Source of the DNA: Halovenus rubra
GTDB lineage: Archaea; Halobacteriota; Halobacteria; Halobacteriales; Haloarculaceae
Reading direction: 5' to 3'
DNA: 64,000 nt
Assembly (NCBI RefSeq): GCF_026586665.1
Contig: NZ_JAODIY010000013.1
Location: forward strand, 1 to 64,000
Positions 8,560 through 17,776 of the stretch are shown piece after piece; within the stretch, counting starts at the first letter, position 1, and each line of letters starts with the position of its first letter. A program made the position numbers and the translations under genes. The notes beneath the pieces were generated by a model, which saw only the letters and a program-made list of their open reading frames with translations, did no database searches and had not been told where the DNA came from.

Positions 8560-8953
8560 GCGAAAGCAGGGAACCACCCCCACTGTAGAATCCCAACCTG
8601 TTACGAAGCGGCGGGATACAACCTTCCGAGATAAACCCTCGGACCTAACCGTACAGTCCCGACTCACATAAACTTTGAGAGTCGCGGGGAGGAAAGCCCC
8701 GACTTCACAATGGACAGTATCGGATGAGCAGTCCGTGAGGGTTTCGCCCTCGGAATGGGTATTTTGTGGAATGATGAGGCAGTCGAACTTGATATCGTCG
8801 GGTTCCGTATCGAAGTGAATCGTTGACGCCTCACTGTCTTTTTTCATCTGAGATGATGGTGAAACCATCTAACGAATTCTGAATGATGGGCTCATTTTCT
8901 CTCACCGTTATTTAGGACGAAAATTGAGTGTAAAAGACTTCTACGGCGGTAGT
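8560..8953. other. Intergenic stretch with hairpins and a possible gene fragment
   Basis: On the minus strand codons from about 8868 to 8710 look haloarchaeal (GC-rich third positions; HFDTEPDDIKFDC), but the frame then runs through a hairpin and into the tRNA, so it is at best a fragment. The hairpin is cgggg/ccccg with an outer agtcg/act extension and a one-base bulge near 8683-8710. A second hairpin is gaggg/ccctc near 8738-8753. Such structures resemble ends of IS200/IS605-type elements or their guide RNAs, but no transposase is present. Confidence 0.3.
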
Positions 8954-9023
8954 GCGCTGGCCGAGATTTGAACTCGGGTTAGGACCGTGGCAGGGTCCTG
9001 TGATACCACTACACCACCAGCGC
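8954..9023 (-). tRNA. tRNA-Gly (anticodon GCC)
   Basis: A perfect cloverleaf on the reverse strand. The acceptor is gcgctgg with ccagcgc, the D arm contains agtggtatcac, the anticodon stem is ggacc/ggtcc with loop ctgccac (anticodon GCC), and the T stem is ccgag/ctcgg around ttcaaat. No CCA is encoded. It reads GGC and GGU codons. Confidence 0.95.
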
Positions 9024-9242
9024 TCACATACACCACACCGGTCATCACAAGCAGACTGTGTCTGCCTGACGTCACGGCGCTTCGTACCTTCATGTACTGG
9101 GATGAGTAATAAAAGCGTTCCGAATGATGTGTGCGTATCGGTCACAGTGTGAATACCCAGACGCGACGACATATTGTGAGAAAACAGCACATATCATGAC
9201 TGTTAACAGTGGTGAATCCGTCAACATAGCACACCCCTCCAA

Positions 9243-11159
9243 ATGAGTTCAGAACAGACAGACATTGAGTATCTCCGCGAGCACCGTGATACGGTAACAA
9301 ACCCTCTCTGGACACTATTTCAGCGGTATGGGGACGGGAGCCGCCGCTGGTTCTTACTCGGAATTATCGCATCAATCGGTGCTCGGTTCGCATCGCTCGT
9401 CCCGCCAGTCCTGCTTGGTGTCGCTATCGACGCCATCTTCCGAGACGAACAGGCCTTCGACCTGCCGTTAATTCCCCAAGAGTGGCTGCCCAGCGCGACA
9501 ATCGACCAGTTCTGGTTTATTATCGGACTGATGGCTGTCGCCATGATGGGGCGTGCTTTCCTGAATTTTGTCCGGATGTCATCACTCAATCTCTTCTCTC
9601 ATCGCGTGAAACACGAAGTGAGGACAGCAACCTATCAGCAGATGCAACGTCTCGATATGGAGTTTTTCAACGAGGTCCAAACCGGCGAGTTGATGTCTAT
9701 TCTTTCAAACGACACCAACCGCTTAGAGCAGTTCCTCGACGATATGTTCGGACAGGCTATCCAGCTGTCGGTGCTCATCGTCGGCATCACCGTTGTGCTG
9801 TTCTGGTTTAATTGGCAACTGGCCCTCGTCACGCTCGTCGTCGTCCCGATAGCCGCCGCGTTCACCTACTGGTTCATGCGCTTCGCTGAAGAGCGATACA
9901 CAGATGTGCGCGAATCGGTCGGCGACCTCAATAGCCGTCTGGAGAACAACATCAACGGCATCCAGGTCATCAAAGCCTCGAACACCGAAGACTACGAGGA
10001 CGACCGCGTCGAGGACCACTCCTATACGTATTTCCGGCTAGACTGGCTTGCTTTGCGGCTGAATTTTATTTACCGACCTGGGCTGCAGGCGCTTACGTCC
10101 CTTGCGTTCATTGCAACGTTCATCGTTGGCGGTGTCTGGATTCTTGAAGGACCACCAGGTCCGATGTCAGGCGAACTAACCGAAGGGACGCTCGTGATTT
10201 TTCTGTTGCTCACACAGCGTCTTGTCGACCCGCTGGCACAGATGAGTAATATCATTGACCGCTACGAAGACGCCAACGCCTCGCTCAAGCGCATTCTAGG
10301 TGTCATGAACTTACCGGTCAACATTAGCGACAACGAAGACGCGTACGATATCGAACACGTCGATGGACGCGTCGAATTTGACGAGGTAACCTTCGGCTAC
10401 GATGAGAAACCGGTTCTCAAAGACGTTGACCTGGCGGTCGAGCCGGGACAAACAATCGGGCTAGTTGGACCGACCGGTGCAGGCAAGACAACTATCGTCA
10501 AGCTTCTGCTTCGGCTGTACGATGTTGATCAGGGTGCAGTCAAGATTGACGGGCACGACGCGCGCGGGGTCACTCTTGAGAGTCTTCGGGGGTCGATGGG
10601 ATACGTCGGTCAAAAGAATTTCCTGTTCGATGGAAGCGTTGCCGAAAACATCAAATACGGAGCCTTCGACGCCAATCGCAAAGAGGTCGTCCAAGCCGCG
10701 AAAGACGCTCAGGCACACGACTTCATCACAAATATGCCAGAGGGATACGATACGGCAGTCGGCGAGAGAGGCGTGAAGCTCTCAGGCGGCCAGCGCCAAC
10801 GCGTGGCGATTGCACGCACTATTCTTCAGCATCCCGAGATACTCATTTTCGATGAAGCGACCTCTGCAGTCGATACCGAGACTGAGATGCTCATCCAGCG
10901 CTCTATCGACGAACTCGCAGCCGACCGGACCGCGTTCATTATCGCCCACCGCCTCTCAACGGTCAGGGACGCAGATGTTATCATGGTCATAGAGAACGGA
11001 CAGATTGTCGAGCGTGGCACACACGACGAGTTGCTGGCCGAGAACGGACTGTACGCGAACCTCTGGCGGGTCCAGGCCGGCGAAATTGGGGACCTCCCTG
11101 AAGATTTCGTCGAACAGGCGAGCAAGCGAGTCGCCCAGCAGGGGTTTGAGACTGACTGA
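9243..11159 (+). CDS. ABC transporter, fused permease and ATPase (exporter type)
   Basis: 638 residues. An N-terminal domain of six membrane segments (residues about 35-320) is followed by a nucleotide-binding domain. Walker A is GPTGAGKTT, the Q-loop region VGQKNF, the signature LSGGQRQRVA, Walker B ILIFDEATSAVD and the H-loop IIAHRLS. All are intact, so it should work as a homodimer, or with a partner elsewhere, exporting lipid, peptide or drug-like substrates. The substrate cannot be told from sequence. It is monocistronic, with a tRNA upstream and a decayed gene downstream. Start ATG 9243. Confidence 0.9.
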   Translation: MSSEQTDIEYLREHRDTVTNPLWTLFQRYGDGSRRWFLLGIIASIGARFASLVPPVLLGVAIDAIFRDEQAFDLPLIPQEWLPSATIDQFWFIIGLMAVAMMGRAFLNFVRMSSLNLFSHRVKHEVRTATYQQMQRLDMEFFNEVQTGELMSILSNDTNRLEQFLDDMFGQAIQLSVLIVGITVVLFWFNWQLALVTLVVVPIAAAFTYWFMRFAEERYTDVRESVGDLNSRLENNINGIQVIKASNTEDYEDDRVEDHSYTYFRLDWLALRLNFIYRPGLQALTSLAFIATFIVGGVWILEGPPGPMSGELTEGTLVIFLLLTQRLVDPLAQMSNIIDRYEDANASLKRILGVMNLPVNISDNEDAYDIEHVDGRVEFDEVTFGYDEKPVLKDVDLAVEPGQTIGLVGPTGAGKTTIVKLLLRLYDVDQGAVKIDGHDARGVTLESLRGSMGYVGQKNFLFDGSVAENIKYGAFDANRKEVVQAAKDAQAHDFITNMPEGYDTAVGERGVKLSGGQRQRVAIARTILQHPEILIFDEATSAVDTETEMLIQRSIDELAADRTAFIIAHRLSTVRDADVIMVIENGQIVERGTHDELLAENGLYANLWRVQAGEIGDLPEDFVEQASKRVAQQGFETD

Positions 11160-11254
11160 AAATCCGGCGGGTCCGCTTATGCGAAGACAGACAGGTGAAC
11201 TGCTTCCACAGCAGTCAGTTCGCCACAGACCACTCGGCAGGAGATGACGGCCAT

Positions 11255-11906
11255 TTACTGTGTTAAATCGAACGCGACGGCGACCCCTTCACCACCAGAC
11301 AAACCCCAGTACGTGAGCCTGTATCGCCCAGATTTGAGTTCTGGACACACCTATAGGGCAGTTTCGTGGACGGACGCCTCAGGAACACCATCTTCAGTCA
11401 GTGTGATGGTCCACTCGAACCCTCCCCAGGGTCGTTTTCGACGGCATCGTCAGTGTAAGGAAGAGCCATCCCGTTCTTCCAGCCACGAACCTCTGTCCAG
11501 TCGCTCTCCGTGAGAATCTCCAGATTGTACTTGTGTTTGTTTCCGCTCCGAATCATCGTTGAGGCGGTGTTTTTCAGTGTGAGCTCGGCCGTATCGCTGT
11601 ACTCGAATGAGGGGGCGTCAATACGTAGCGAGAACAAGTCCGTATTACCCCAGGCAAGGTTTTCCTCATCAGTTTCTACATATAAACAAGGCGAGTGCCT
11701 CGGGGCTTGACCCCGAGGCGGTTCACCCAGTAGCGCTCGAACTCGTCGTCGGTACACTGAAACGAACTCGGAACTGTTCTGGGATTATTATCTGGGCGAA
11801 CGATCCCATGGATACGTTTGTCTGTTTCCCCAAGACTGCCGAGACAGCCTGCCAATCCAATGAAAGCAGCCGTACTAGAAACCCCGAGGACTTCGCACCG
11901 GTTCAT
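11255..11906 (-). pseudogene. Broken haloarchaeal lipoprotein gene
   Basis: Three frames must be joined. From ATG 11906 the first reads MNRCEVLGVSSTAAFIGLAGC, a secretion signal with a lipobox cysteine, then CTDDEFERYW, and is stopped by TAG near 11677. The second continues with WGNTDLFSLRIDAPSFEY, TLKNTAS and GWKNG. It shifts again by one missing base at PGEG|FEW near 11420. The third reads FEWTITLTEDGVPEAS, has an in-frame TAG, then VCPEL and YRLTYWGLSGGEG, and ends at TAA 11255. The intact form would be a secreted beta-sandwich lipoprotein. A palindrome sits at the first break. Two frameshifts plus a nonsense codon argue for real decay rather than one sequencing error. Confidence 0.8.
11697..11719. 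repeat. Perfect GC-rich inverted repeat inside the broken lipoprotein gene
   Basis: gcctcgggg (11697-11705) and ccccgaggc (11711-11719) form a 9-bp perfect stem with loop cttga. On the minus strand it is followed by cactcgccttgtttatat. Homologous lipoproteins appear to run straight across this point, so the hairpin with its flank looks inserted. It could be a solo end of an IS200/IS605-like or palindrome-associated element. Confidence 0.5.
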
Positions 11907-12080
11907 AACTGAAACTGTCTCTATACAAATAACTATTTTCTGGCAAATCTGCCAGTTTCGCAATGGGAAGGAAAACTCCATCGACAGACCAAAGATTAGT
12001 TTATGCATAGACTGTAGTTCAGACGATAACACAGTCATACGGCATGTGAACGCGTCCCAGCGCGGAGCAAAAGCGGACTC

Positions 12081-12091
12081 TTTTTAAGTAT
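12081..12091 (+). promoter_or_regulatory. TATA element of the S10/spc operon
   Basis: tttttaagta is about 58 bases upstream of ATG 12144, predicting a start of transcription near 12110 and a leader of about 30 bases. No other good promoter is visible in the following 14 kb, where genes overlap or are separated by a few bases. Confidence 0.5.
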
Positions 12092-12143
12092 GTGCAAGAG
12101 ATAATCGCTACAGTCTAGTGGCGCGACGTGGAAGCGTTACGAC

Positions 12144-12992
12144 ATGACTGTCAGCGTGCTCGTGCCGTCGTCGCTCGTCAGGGAAGCTACCGATAAACGC
12201 GAGGCAACTCGCAAGCTTGGATACGTGGCCCGTGGGGCCACTGTATTCCGGGCCGACCGTCTTACGGTCTATCCGGACCCAGAAGGCGAGAATAAATATG
12301 GCGGCGGATTCGTCGAAACCGTGCTTCGGTACGCCGCGACGCCCCCGCACCTCCGAAAAGAGGTCTGGGGGACGCGGGACGAATTAGAGTACGCGGGCGT
12401 TATGCCGCCGCTCCGCGTGGCGACACAGACCGGCTCCGGATCCGAGGGTTCGGGGTCGTTAAGACAGGGAATCGTGACCAAGGTCGGAACTGATGGGCGC
12501 GTTCGGGTCAATTGCGGAATGCAACACCCGGTCTCCCTGCCCGTACCAGACGATATGGAACTGGGCGAGGGGGAACGCGTCTCCGTCAGGGTCTCTTCGC
12601 GAGAGCCGGTCCGAGCAAAACTCGTCGACGAGCCACACTCTGGCTACGTCGTCGACACCACGGACCTGGATACCGCAGTTACCCGTACCGAAGCGGGCGT
12701 CACTATCGCCTCATCGAGGCACGGTGAACGCCTGCGGCCGAGCCGACTCGACGAGTTGGCAGCCGACACCAGTAACGGCGTCACACGGTCGTATACGGTT
12801 GCGTTCGGCGCACCCGAACGTGGCCTACCAGACATCCTGGGAATTCCACCCGGGGCGGTAAGCGAAGACGACCACGACGAGACTGGACGGTTCGACCTTT
12901 GGCTGAATACGGTTCCGAACCAGGGTAGTGGAGTGGTGCGAACGGAAGAAGCACTGTTTGCAACGCTCGCCTGCCTGAACCTCATGGAGTGA
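12144..12992 (+). CDS. Putative SPOUT-fold RNA methyltransferase (DUF171 family)
   Basis: 282 residues. It begins MTVSVLVPSSLVREATDKRE and contains the YAATPPHLRK segment typical of this family. An OB-like insert follows (residues about 95-170), then the C-terminal knot with VAFGAPERGLPDILG and LNTVPNQGSGVVRTEEA. The family sits at the head of the archaeal L3 operon and is thought to methylate rRNA. The exact target is not known to me. It is 4 bases upstream of rpl3 and is likely cotranscribed with the ribosomal genes. Confidence 0.85.
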   Translation: MTVSVLVPSSLVREATDKREATRKLGYVARGATVFRADRLTVYPDPEGENKYGGGFVETVLRYAATPPHLRKEVWGTRDELEYAGVMPPLRVATQTGSGSEGSGSLRQGIVTKVGTDGRVRVNCGMQHPVSLPVPDDMELGEGERVSVRVSSREPVRAKLVDEPHSGYVVDTTDLDTAVTRTEAGVTIASSRHGERLRPSRLDELAADTSNGVTRSYTVAFGAPERGLPDILGIPPGAVSEDDHDETGRFDLWLNTVPNQGSGVVRTEEALFATLACLNLME

Positions 12993-12996
12993 ACAC

Positions 12997-14010
12997 ATGC
13001 CACAACCAGAACGACCACGCAAAGGCTCGTTGGGCTTCGGCCCGCGCGGGCGTGCCGCCAGCGAGACGCCACGGTTTAACAGCTGGCCGGATGACGACGG
13101 CCAACCCGGACTACAGGGTATTGCCGGCTACAAGGCCGGAATGAGCCACGTCGTCATGATTAACGACCAGCCCGATTCTGCACGGGAGGGAATGGAAGAG
13201 ACGGTCCCAGTGACCGTCGTCGAGACTCCCCCGATGCAGGTCGTCGCGCTGCGAGCCTACGAAGAGACGCCGTACGGACAGCGACCACTGACGGAGGTAT
13301 GGGCCGACGAGTTCGATCCTGAACTCGAACGTGCGCTCGACCTTCCCAATGAACACGATGCGGTCGCTGCAGAGGAACAGATTCAGGACGCACTCAATTC
13401 GGGAACGCTCGGCGATGTTCGTGCAATTACGCACACGACGCCGGCGGTCCTCGATGGTGTCCCCAAGAAACGACCTGACGTGATGGAAAACCGCATCGGC
13501 GGCGGCTCGCTTGCCGACCGCGTCGAATTCGGTCTCGACCTCCTTGAGGAGGGCGAGTACTCCGTTAACGACGTATTCCGCGCTGGTGAGTATGCCGACG
13601 TTGCGGCTGTCACAAAAGGAAAAGGGACACAAGGCCCCGTCAAGCGATGGGGTGTCCAGAAGCGTAAGGGTAAACACAAACGGCAGGGATGGCGACGCCG
13701 TATCGGCAACCTTGGCCCATGGAACCCTTCGCGTGTCCGGTCGACTGTCCCTCAGCTGGGACAGACCGGCTACCACCAGCGGACCGAACTCAACAAGCGC
13801 CTCATTGACTTTGGCGACAGCGATGGCCCGACGGCTGACGGCGGGTTCATCAACTACGGCGAAGTCGATGGTTCATACACGCTTGTCAAAGGGTCGGTCC
13901 CAGGACCGGAACAGCGTGTCGTACGCCTCCGACCTGCGGTGCGTCCGAACGACCAGCCGCGCCTCGACCCCGAGGTGCGGTACGTTTCGACAGCCTCGAA
14001 TCAGGGATAA
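12997..14010 (+). CDS. rpl3: Ribosomal protein uL3
   Basis: 337 residues, the usual archaeal length. Signature features are PRKGSLGFGPRGRA at the N-terminus, IAGYKAGMSHV, the basic loop that reaches the peptidyl-transferase centre (KGKGTQGPVKRWGVQKRKGK) and GNLGPWNPSRVR. It binds 23S rRNA early in 50S assembly. It is followed 3 bases later by rpl4. Confidence 0.97.
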   Translation: MPQPERPRKGSLGFGPRGRAASETPRFNSWPDDDGQPGLQGIAGYKAGMSHVVMINDQPDSAREGMEETVPVTVVETPPMQVVALRAYEETPYGQRPLTEVWADEFDPELERALDLPNEHDAVAAEEQIQDALNSGTLGDVRAITHTTPAVLDGVPKKRPDVMENRIGGGSLADRVEFGLDLLEEGEYSVNDVFRAGEYADVAAVTKGKGTQGPVKRWGVQKRKGKHKRQGWRRRIGNLGPWNPSRVRSTVPQLGQTGYHQRTELNKRLIDFGDSDGPTADGGFINYGEVDGSYTLVKGSVPGPEQRVVRLRPAVRPNDQPRLDPEVRYVSTASNQG

Positions 14011-14013
14011 CCC

Positions 14014-14757
14014 ATGCAAGTACCAGTACACACACTAGACGGTGACACGGACGGGGAGGTTGACCTTCCCACCGTCTTCGACAGCGAGTTCCGACCGGAC
14101 CTCATCCGGCGTGCGGTGCTTGCTGCACAGGCGAACCGTAAACAGGACTACGGCGCGGACGAATACGCTGGGCTTCGGACACCTGCCGAATCGTTCGGCA
14201 GCGGCCGGGGTCAGGCACACGTCCCCCGTGAAGGTGGCAAAGGCCGACGCGTTCCCCAGACGGTTGGGGGTCGCCCGGCTCACCCACCAAAGTCCGAGAA
14301 AGATCGGTCCTACGACATCAACGACAAAGAGCGCAAGAAAGCAACCCGTTCGGCCATCGCGGCCACAACGGATGCTGACGTCGTGCGCGAGCGCGGCCAC
14401 GAGTTCGAGGACGACCTCGACCTTCCGCTCGTTGTCAGCGACGAGTTTGAAGACCTGAACAAGACCAAAGAGGCAGTTGAGACGCTCGAAACACTCGGTA
14501 TCCACGCTGATATCGAGCGCGCTGACGAGACAAAGATTCGCGCCGGACAGGGAACGACCCGTGGCCGGAAGTACACGCGAGCCAAGTCGATTCTATTCGT
14601 GACGAGCGACGATGAGTCACGCGCCGCCCGGAACCTTCCGGGAGCTGACGTGACGACAGCCTCAGAACTGAACGCCGAAGACCTCGCGCCCGGGACGGAC
14701 CCGGGACGACTCACGGTCTGGACCGAAAGCGCAGTTGCGGAGGTGGCCGACCGATGA
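14014..14757 (+). CDS. rpl4: Ribosomal protein uL4
   Basis: 247 residues. Contains the extended loop lining the exit tunnel (FGSGRGQAHVPREGGKGRRV) and the archaeal C-terminal domain with ILFVTSDDE. It overlaps rpl23 by 4 bases, indicating translational coupling. Confidence 0.97.
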   Translation: MQVPVHTLDGDTDGEVDLPTVFDSEFRPDLIRRAVLAAQANRKQDYGADEYAGLRTPAESFGSGRGQAHVPREGGKGRRVPQTVGGRPAHPPKSEKDRSYDINDKERKKATRSAIAATTDADVVRERGHEFEDDLDLPLVVSDEFEDLNKTKEAVETLETLGIHADIERADETKIRAGQGTTRGRKYTRAKSILFVTSDDESRAARNLPGADVTTASELNAEDLAPGTDPGRLTVWTESAVAEVADR

Positions 14758-15008
14758 CAAGTGCCATCCGCCACCCACACGTCACGGAGAAGTCCGTCGA
14801 CAAGATGGATTTCCAGAACAAGATGGTGTTCATCTGTTACTCCGACGCCGAGAAAGACGAAATCATCTCGGAAGTCGAAGAGCAGTTCGATGTCGATACG
14901 GACGGTATCAACACGATGATTACAGCACAGGGCGAGAAAAAGGCTGAAATTCAGCTGACAGACGACCACGACGCACAGGAGATTGCGTCACGTATCGGGG
15001 TGTTCTGA
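14754..15008 (+). CDS. rpl23: Ribosomal protein uL23
   Basis: 84 residues, standard length. Begins MTSAIRHPHVTEKSVDKMD and ends in the KKAEIQLTDDHDAQEIASRI segment. It lies at the tunnel exit and docks SRP and the translocon. It overlaps rpl4 by 4 bases and is separated from rpl2 by 2. Confidence 0.96.
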   Translation: MTSAIRHPHVTEKSVDKMDFQNKMVFICYSDAEKDEIISEVEEQFDVDTDGINTMITAQGEKKAEIQLTDDHDAQEIASRIGVF

Positions 15009-15010
15009 AC

Positions 15011-15733
15011 ATGGGACGACGAATCCGTGGACAACGACGCGGACGCGGTGCACCGACGTTCCGTGCCCCGTCACACCGATACAAAGCAGAGCTTTCCCAC
15101 CGGACTGTCGAAGACGACGACCTCATTTCCGGAGCAGTCGTGGATATTGAACACGACCCAGCACGGAGCGCACCAGTCGCCGCCGTCGAGTTTGACGATG
15201 GTGACCAGCGTCTCGTGCTTGCTCCTGAAGGAGTTACCGTCGGCGACGAAATCCAGGTTGGTGTCTCCGCAGAAGTCGAGCCGGGCAACACGCTCCCGCT
15301 CGCGGAGATTCCCGAAGGAGTTCCGGTGTGCAACGTCGAAGCAAACCCAGGTGACGGTGGGAAATTCGGCCGTGCCTCGGGTGTCTACGCCACACTGTTG
15401 ACTCACGACCGCAACGTCGCAGTCGTCGAGCTACCGAGTGGTGAGATGAAACGACTCGATCCGGACTGCCGAGCGACCATCGGGGTCGTTGCCGGTGGTG
15501 GACGGACCGAGAAACCGATGGTCAAAGCCGGGAACAAACACCACAAGGCCAAGGCACGCGGTATGGTCTGGCCACGCGTTCGTGGTGTTGCGATGAACGC
15601 TGTCGACCACCCATTCGGTGGCGGTGGCCGTCAGCATCCGGGCAAACCAAAGAGCGTCTCCCGGGACGCACCGCCGGGACGCAAAGTCGGGGACATCTCC
15701 TCGAAGCGGACCGGCCGAGGTGGTGACACATGA
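15011..15733 (+). CDS. rpl2: Ribosomal protein uL2
   Basis: 240 residues. Basic N-terminus [20 protein letters not shown], an OB/SH3 core, and the conserved [18 protein letters not shown] loop near the peptidyl-transferase centre, whose histidine is important for activity. It overlaps rps19 by 4 bases. Confidence 0.97.
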   Translation: MGRRIRGQRRGRGAPTFRAPSHRYKAELSHRTVEDDDLISGAVVDIEHDPARSAPVAAVEFDDGDQRLVLAPEGVTVGDEIQVGVSAEVEPGNTLPLAEIPEGVPVCNVEANPGDGGKFGRASGVYATLLTHDRNVAVVELPSGEMKRLDPDCRATIGVVAGGGRTEKPMVKAGNKHHKAKARGMVWPRVRGVAMNAVDHPFGGGGRQHPGKPKSVSRDAPPGRKVGDISSKRTGRGGDT

Positions 15734-16155
15734 GTACGGACGATTACCAGATTGGCCATGAAGGCGAGTTTACCTACCGTGGCCACACGCTTGAGGAGTT
15801 GCAGGAGATGGACCGCGACGAAGTTGTGGAACTGCTGCCCGCACGACAGCGGCGAAGTATCAAACGCGGCCTGTCTTATGAACACCAGCAGTTACTCGAG
15901 GAGGCACGCGAGGCTGGTGAAGAAGAAACCGCAAACAACCCGATTCGGACCCACCTCCGGGATATGCCAATTCTCCCGGTGATGGTCAACGTGACCTTTG
16001 CGGTCCACAACGGGCAGAGCTTCGAGCGCGTCAAAGTCGAGCCGGAGATGCTCGGCCACTACCTGGGCGAATTCCAGCTGACGCGGACGAGCGTCGAGCA
16101 CGGACAGGCCGGCATCGGAGCGACACGCTCCTCGAAGTTCGTACCCTTGAAATAA
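15730..16155 (+). CDS. rps19: Ribosomal protein uS19
   Basis: 141 residues, the archaeal form with an acidic N-terminal extension ([19 protein letters not shown]) before the bacterial-like core. Core motifs are [29 protein letters not shown] and the C-terminal [14 protein letters not shown]. It sits in the 30S head with uS13. Confidence 0.96.
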   Translation: MSTDDYQIGHEGEFTYRGHTLEELQEMDRDEVVELLPARQRRSIKRGLSYEHQQLLEEAREAGEEETANNPIRTHLRDMPILPVMVNVTFAVHNGQSFERVKVEPEMLGHYLGEFQLTRTSVEHGQAGIGATRSSKFVPLK

Positions 16156-16158
16156 ACC

Positions 16159-16623
16159 ATGGGAATCAGCTACTCAGTCGAGGTCGACTCGGATACGACG
16201 GCGAAAGCCATGCTCCGAGAGCGGCCCATCAGTATCAAGCACAGCAAAGCCATCGCCCGTGAAATCAAGGGTATGACTGCCGACGAGGCTGTCGAATACC
16301 TCGACGGCGTCGTTGAAGGCGACGAGGTCGTACCCTTCCGTGAACACAACACGGGCGTCGGTCACCGAAAGGGAATCGAAGGCTGGGACGCCGGTCGATT
16401 CCCCGAGAAGGCAGCAAACGCCTTTCTCGATCTACTTCAGAATGCCATCGGCAACGCCGACCACCAGGGTTTCGACGGCGAATCGATGGCCATTAAGCAC
16501 GTTGCGGCACACAAGGTCGGCGAAAGCTCGGGCCGACAGCCCCGCGCGATGGGGCGGGCCTCACCTTGGAACACGCCGGAATGTGATGTTGAACTTATCC
16601 TGAAAGAGGGAGGTGACGAATAA
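16159..16623 (+). CDS. rpl22: Ribosomal protein uL22
   Basis: 154 residues. Contains the hairpin that lines the peptide exit tunnel (SGRQPRAMGRASPW). The N-terminus MGISYSVEVDSDTTAKAMLR is typical of haloarchaea. Its stop overlaps the start of rps3 by one base. Confidence 0.96.
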   Translation: MGISYSVEVDSDTTAKAMLRERPISIKHSKAIAREIKGMTADEAVEYLDGVVEGDEVVPFREHNTGVGHRKGIEGWDAGRFPEKAANAFLDLLQNAIGNADHQGFDGESMAIKHVAAHKVGESSGRQPRAMGRASPWNTPECDVELILKEGGDE

Positions 16624-17558
16624 TGGCTGACGAACTCCAATTCATCGAAAACGGCCTTCAGCGCACCCAGATTGACGAGTTCTTCCAGGATGAACTCGGC
16701 CGCGCAGGCTACGGTGGTATGGATATCGCCAAAACGCCGATGGGAACTCAGATTGTCCTCAAAGCAGAAAAGCCGGGGATGGTCATCGGAAAAGGCGGAA
16801 AGAACATTCGGAAAATCACGACCACGCTCGAAAACGAGTTCGGTCTCGAAGACCCCCAAGTCGATGTACAGGAGGTCGACGAGCCAGATCTCAACGCCCG
16901 GATTGTCGCTGACAAGTTGGGCAACGCACTCGAACGTGGCTGGTACTTCCGGAAAGCCGGTCACACGACAATCGACCGCATCATGGAGTCGGGCGCACTC
17001 GGTGCTGAAATCGTCCTCTCCGGAAAGGTCACGGGCGCACGCTCACGCGTTGAGAAGTTCAACCGTGGCTACATCAAACACAACGGCGAACCCGCAGAGG
17101 AGATTGTCGACCACGGTGTTGGCAAGGCAGTGATGAAACTGGGCACCATCGGTGTGCAGGTTAAAATCATCCCGCCGGACGCCGAACTTCCCGACGACTT
17201 CGAGATTTACGAGGATGTCGAAATCGAGGACTACGTCGCAGAGGGCGACAACGTCGACGACCTCCTCGCTGGCGAACCCGAAGAGACATCTGCCGGTGAC
17301 GAGCCCGAAACGGGCGCACCACCGTCGGATGATGAGCCGGGCGACGCCGGCACAGACGCCGAAGAAGTCGAAGAAGAAGTCGTCGAAGAAGATGTCGATT
17401 ACGAAGACCCAGATGTTCCGGACGAGGCAGCTGTCGAAGAAGAACTCGACGAGCTTGACGCCGATGTCGAGGAGGAACTCGACGAGGAGACCGAGTCCGA
17501 AGCCGATGAGTTGATGGACGAGATGGAGACCGACGAAGAAACCGACGGTGAAGACTAA
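16623..17558 (+). CDS. rps3: Ribosomal protein uS3 with long acidic tail
   Basis: 311 residues. The first 205 or so are the normal protein: a KH domain with VIGKGGKNIRKI and a C-terminal domain that helps form the mRNA entry channel. The last 100 residues are almost entirely Asp and Glu, with a few Ala, Val and Thr, and have no counterpart in non-halophile uS3. Haloarchaeal uS3 commonly carries acidic tails of varying length. Its stop overlaps rpl29 by one base. Confidence 0.95.
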   Translation: MADELQFIENGLQRTQIDEFFQDELGRAGYGGMDIAKTPMGTQIVLKAEKPGMVIGKGGKNIRKITTTLENEFGLEDPQVDVQEVDEPDLNARIVADKLGNALERGWYFRKAGHTTIDRIMESGALGAEIVLSGKVTGARSRVEKFNRGYIKHNGEPAEEIVDHGVGKAVMKLGTIGVQVKIIPPDAELPDDFEIYEDVEIEDYVAEGDNVDDLLAGEPEETSAGDEPETGAPPSDDEPGDAGTDAEEVEEEVVEEDVDYEDPDVPDEAAVEEELDELDADVEEELDEETESEADELMDEMETDEETDGED

Positions 17559-17773
17559 TGACGGTACTCCACCCAGTCGAAATTCGAGATATGACCCCCG
17601 CAGAGCGGGAGGCAGAGCTCGAAGAGCTGGAAACGGAACTGCTGAACGCTGAGGCCATCAAGGCCACAGGCGGGATGCCGGAGGACCCCTCCCGCATCAA
17701 GGAACTACGGCGAACTATCGCCCGAATCAAGACAATTCAGCACGAAGAAGGCGACTCGAACGGAGACGAATAA
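17558..17773 (+). CDS. rpl29: Ribosomal protein uL29
   Basis: 71 residues, two-helix protein. Begins MTVLHPVEIRDMTPAEREAE and has the conserved DPSRIKELRRTIARIKT helix. It lies next to uL23 at the tunnel exit. Confidence 0.95.
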   Translation: MTVLHPVEIRDMTPAEREAELEELETELLNAEAIKATGGMPEDPSRIKELRRTIARIKTIQHEEGDSNGDE

Positions 17774-17776
17774 CAC

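Noticed and set aside
8380-8634. 84-codon plus-strand frame across the odd tRNA
   Set aside because: It is a translation of tRNA antisense sequence (GFEPST pattern) with no coding character outside it.
17167-17730. 187-codon Arg-rich frame antisense to the rps3 tail
   Set aside because: It is only the complement of Asp/Glu codons.
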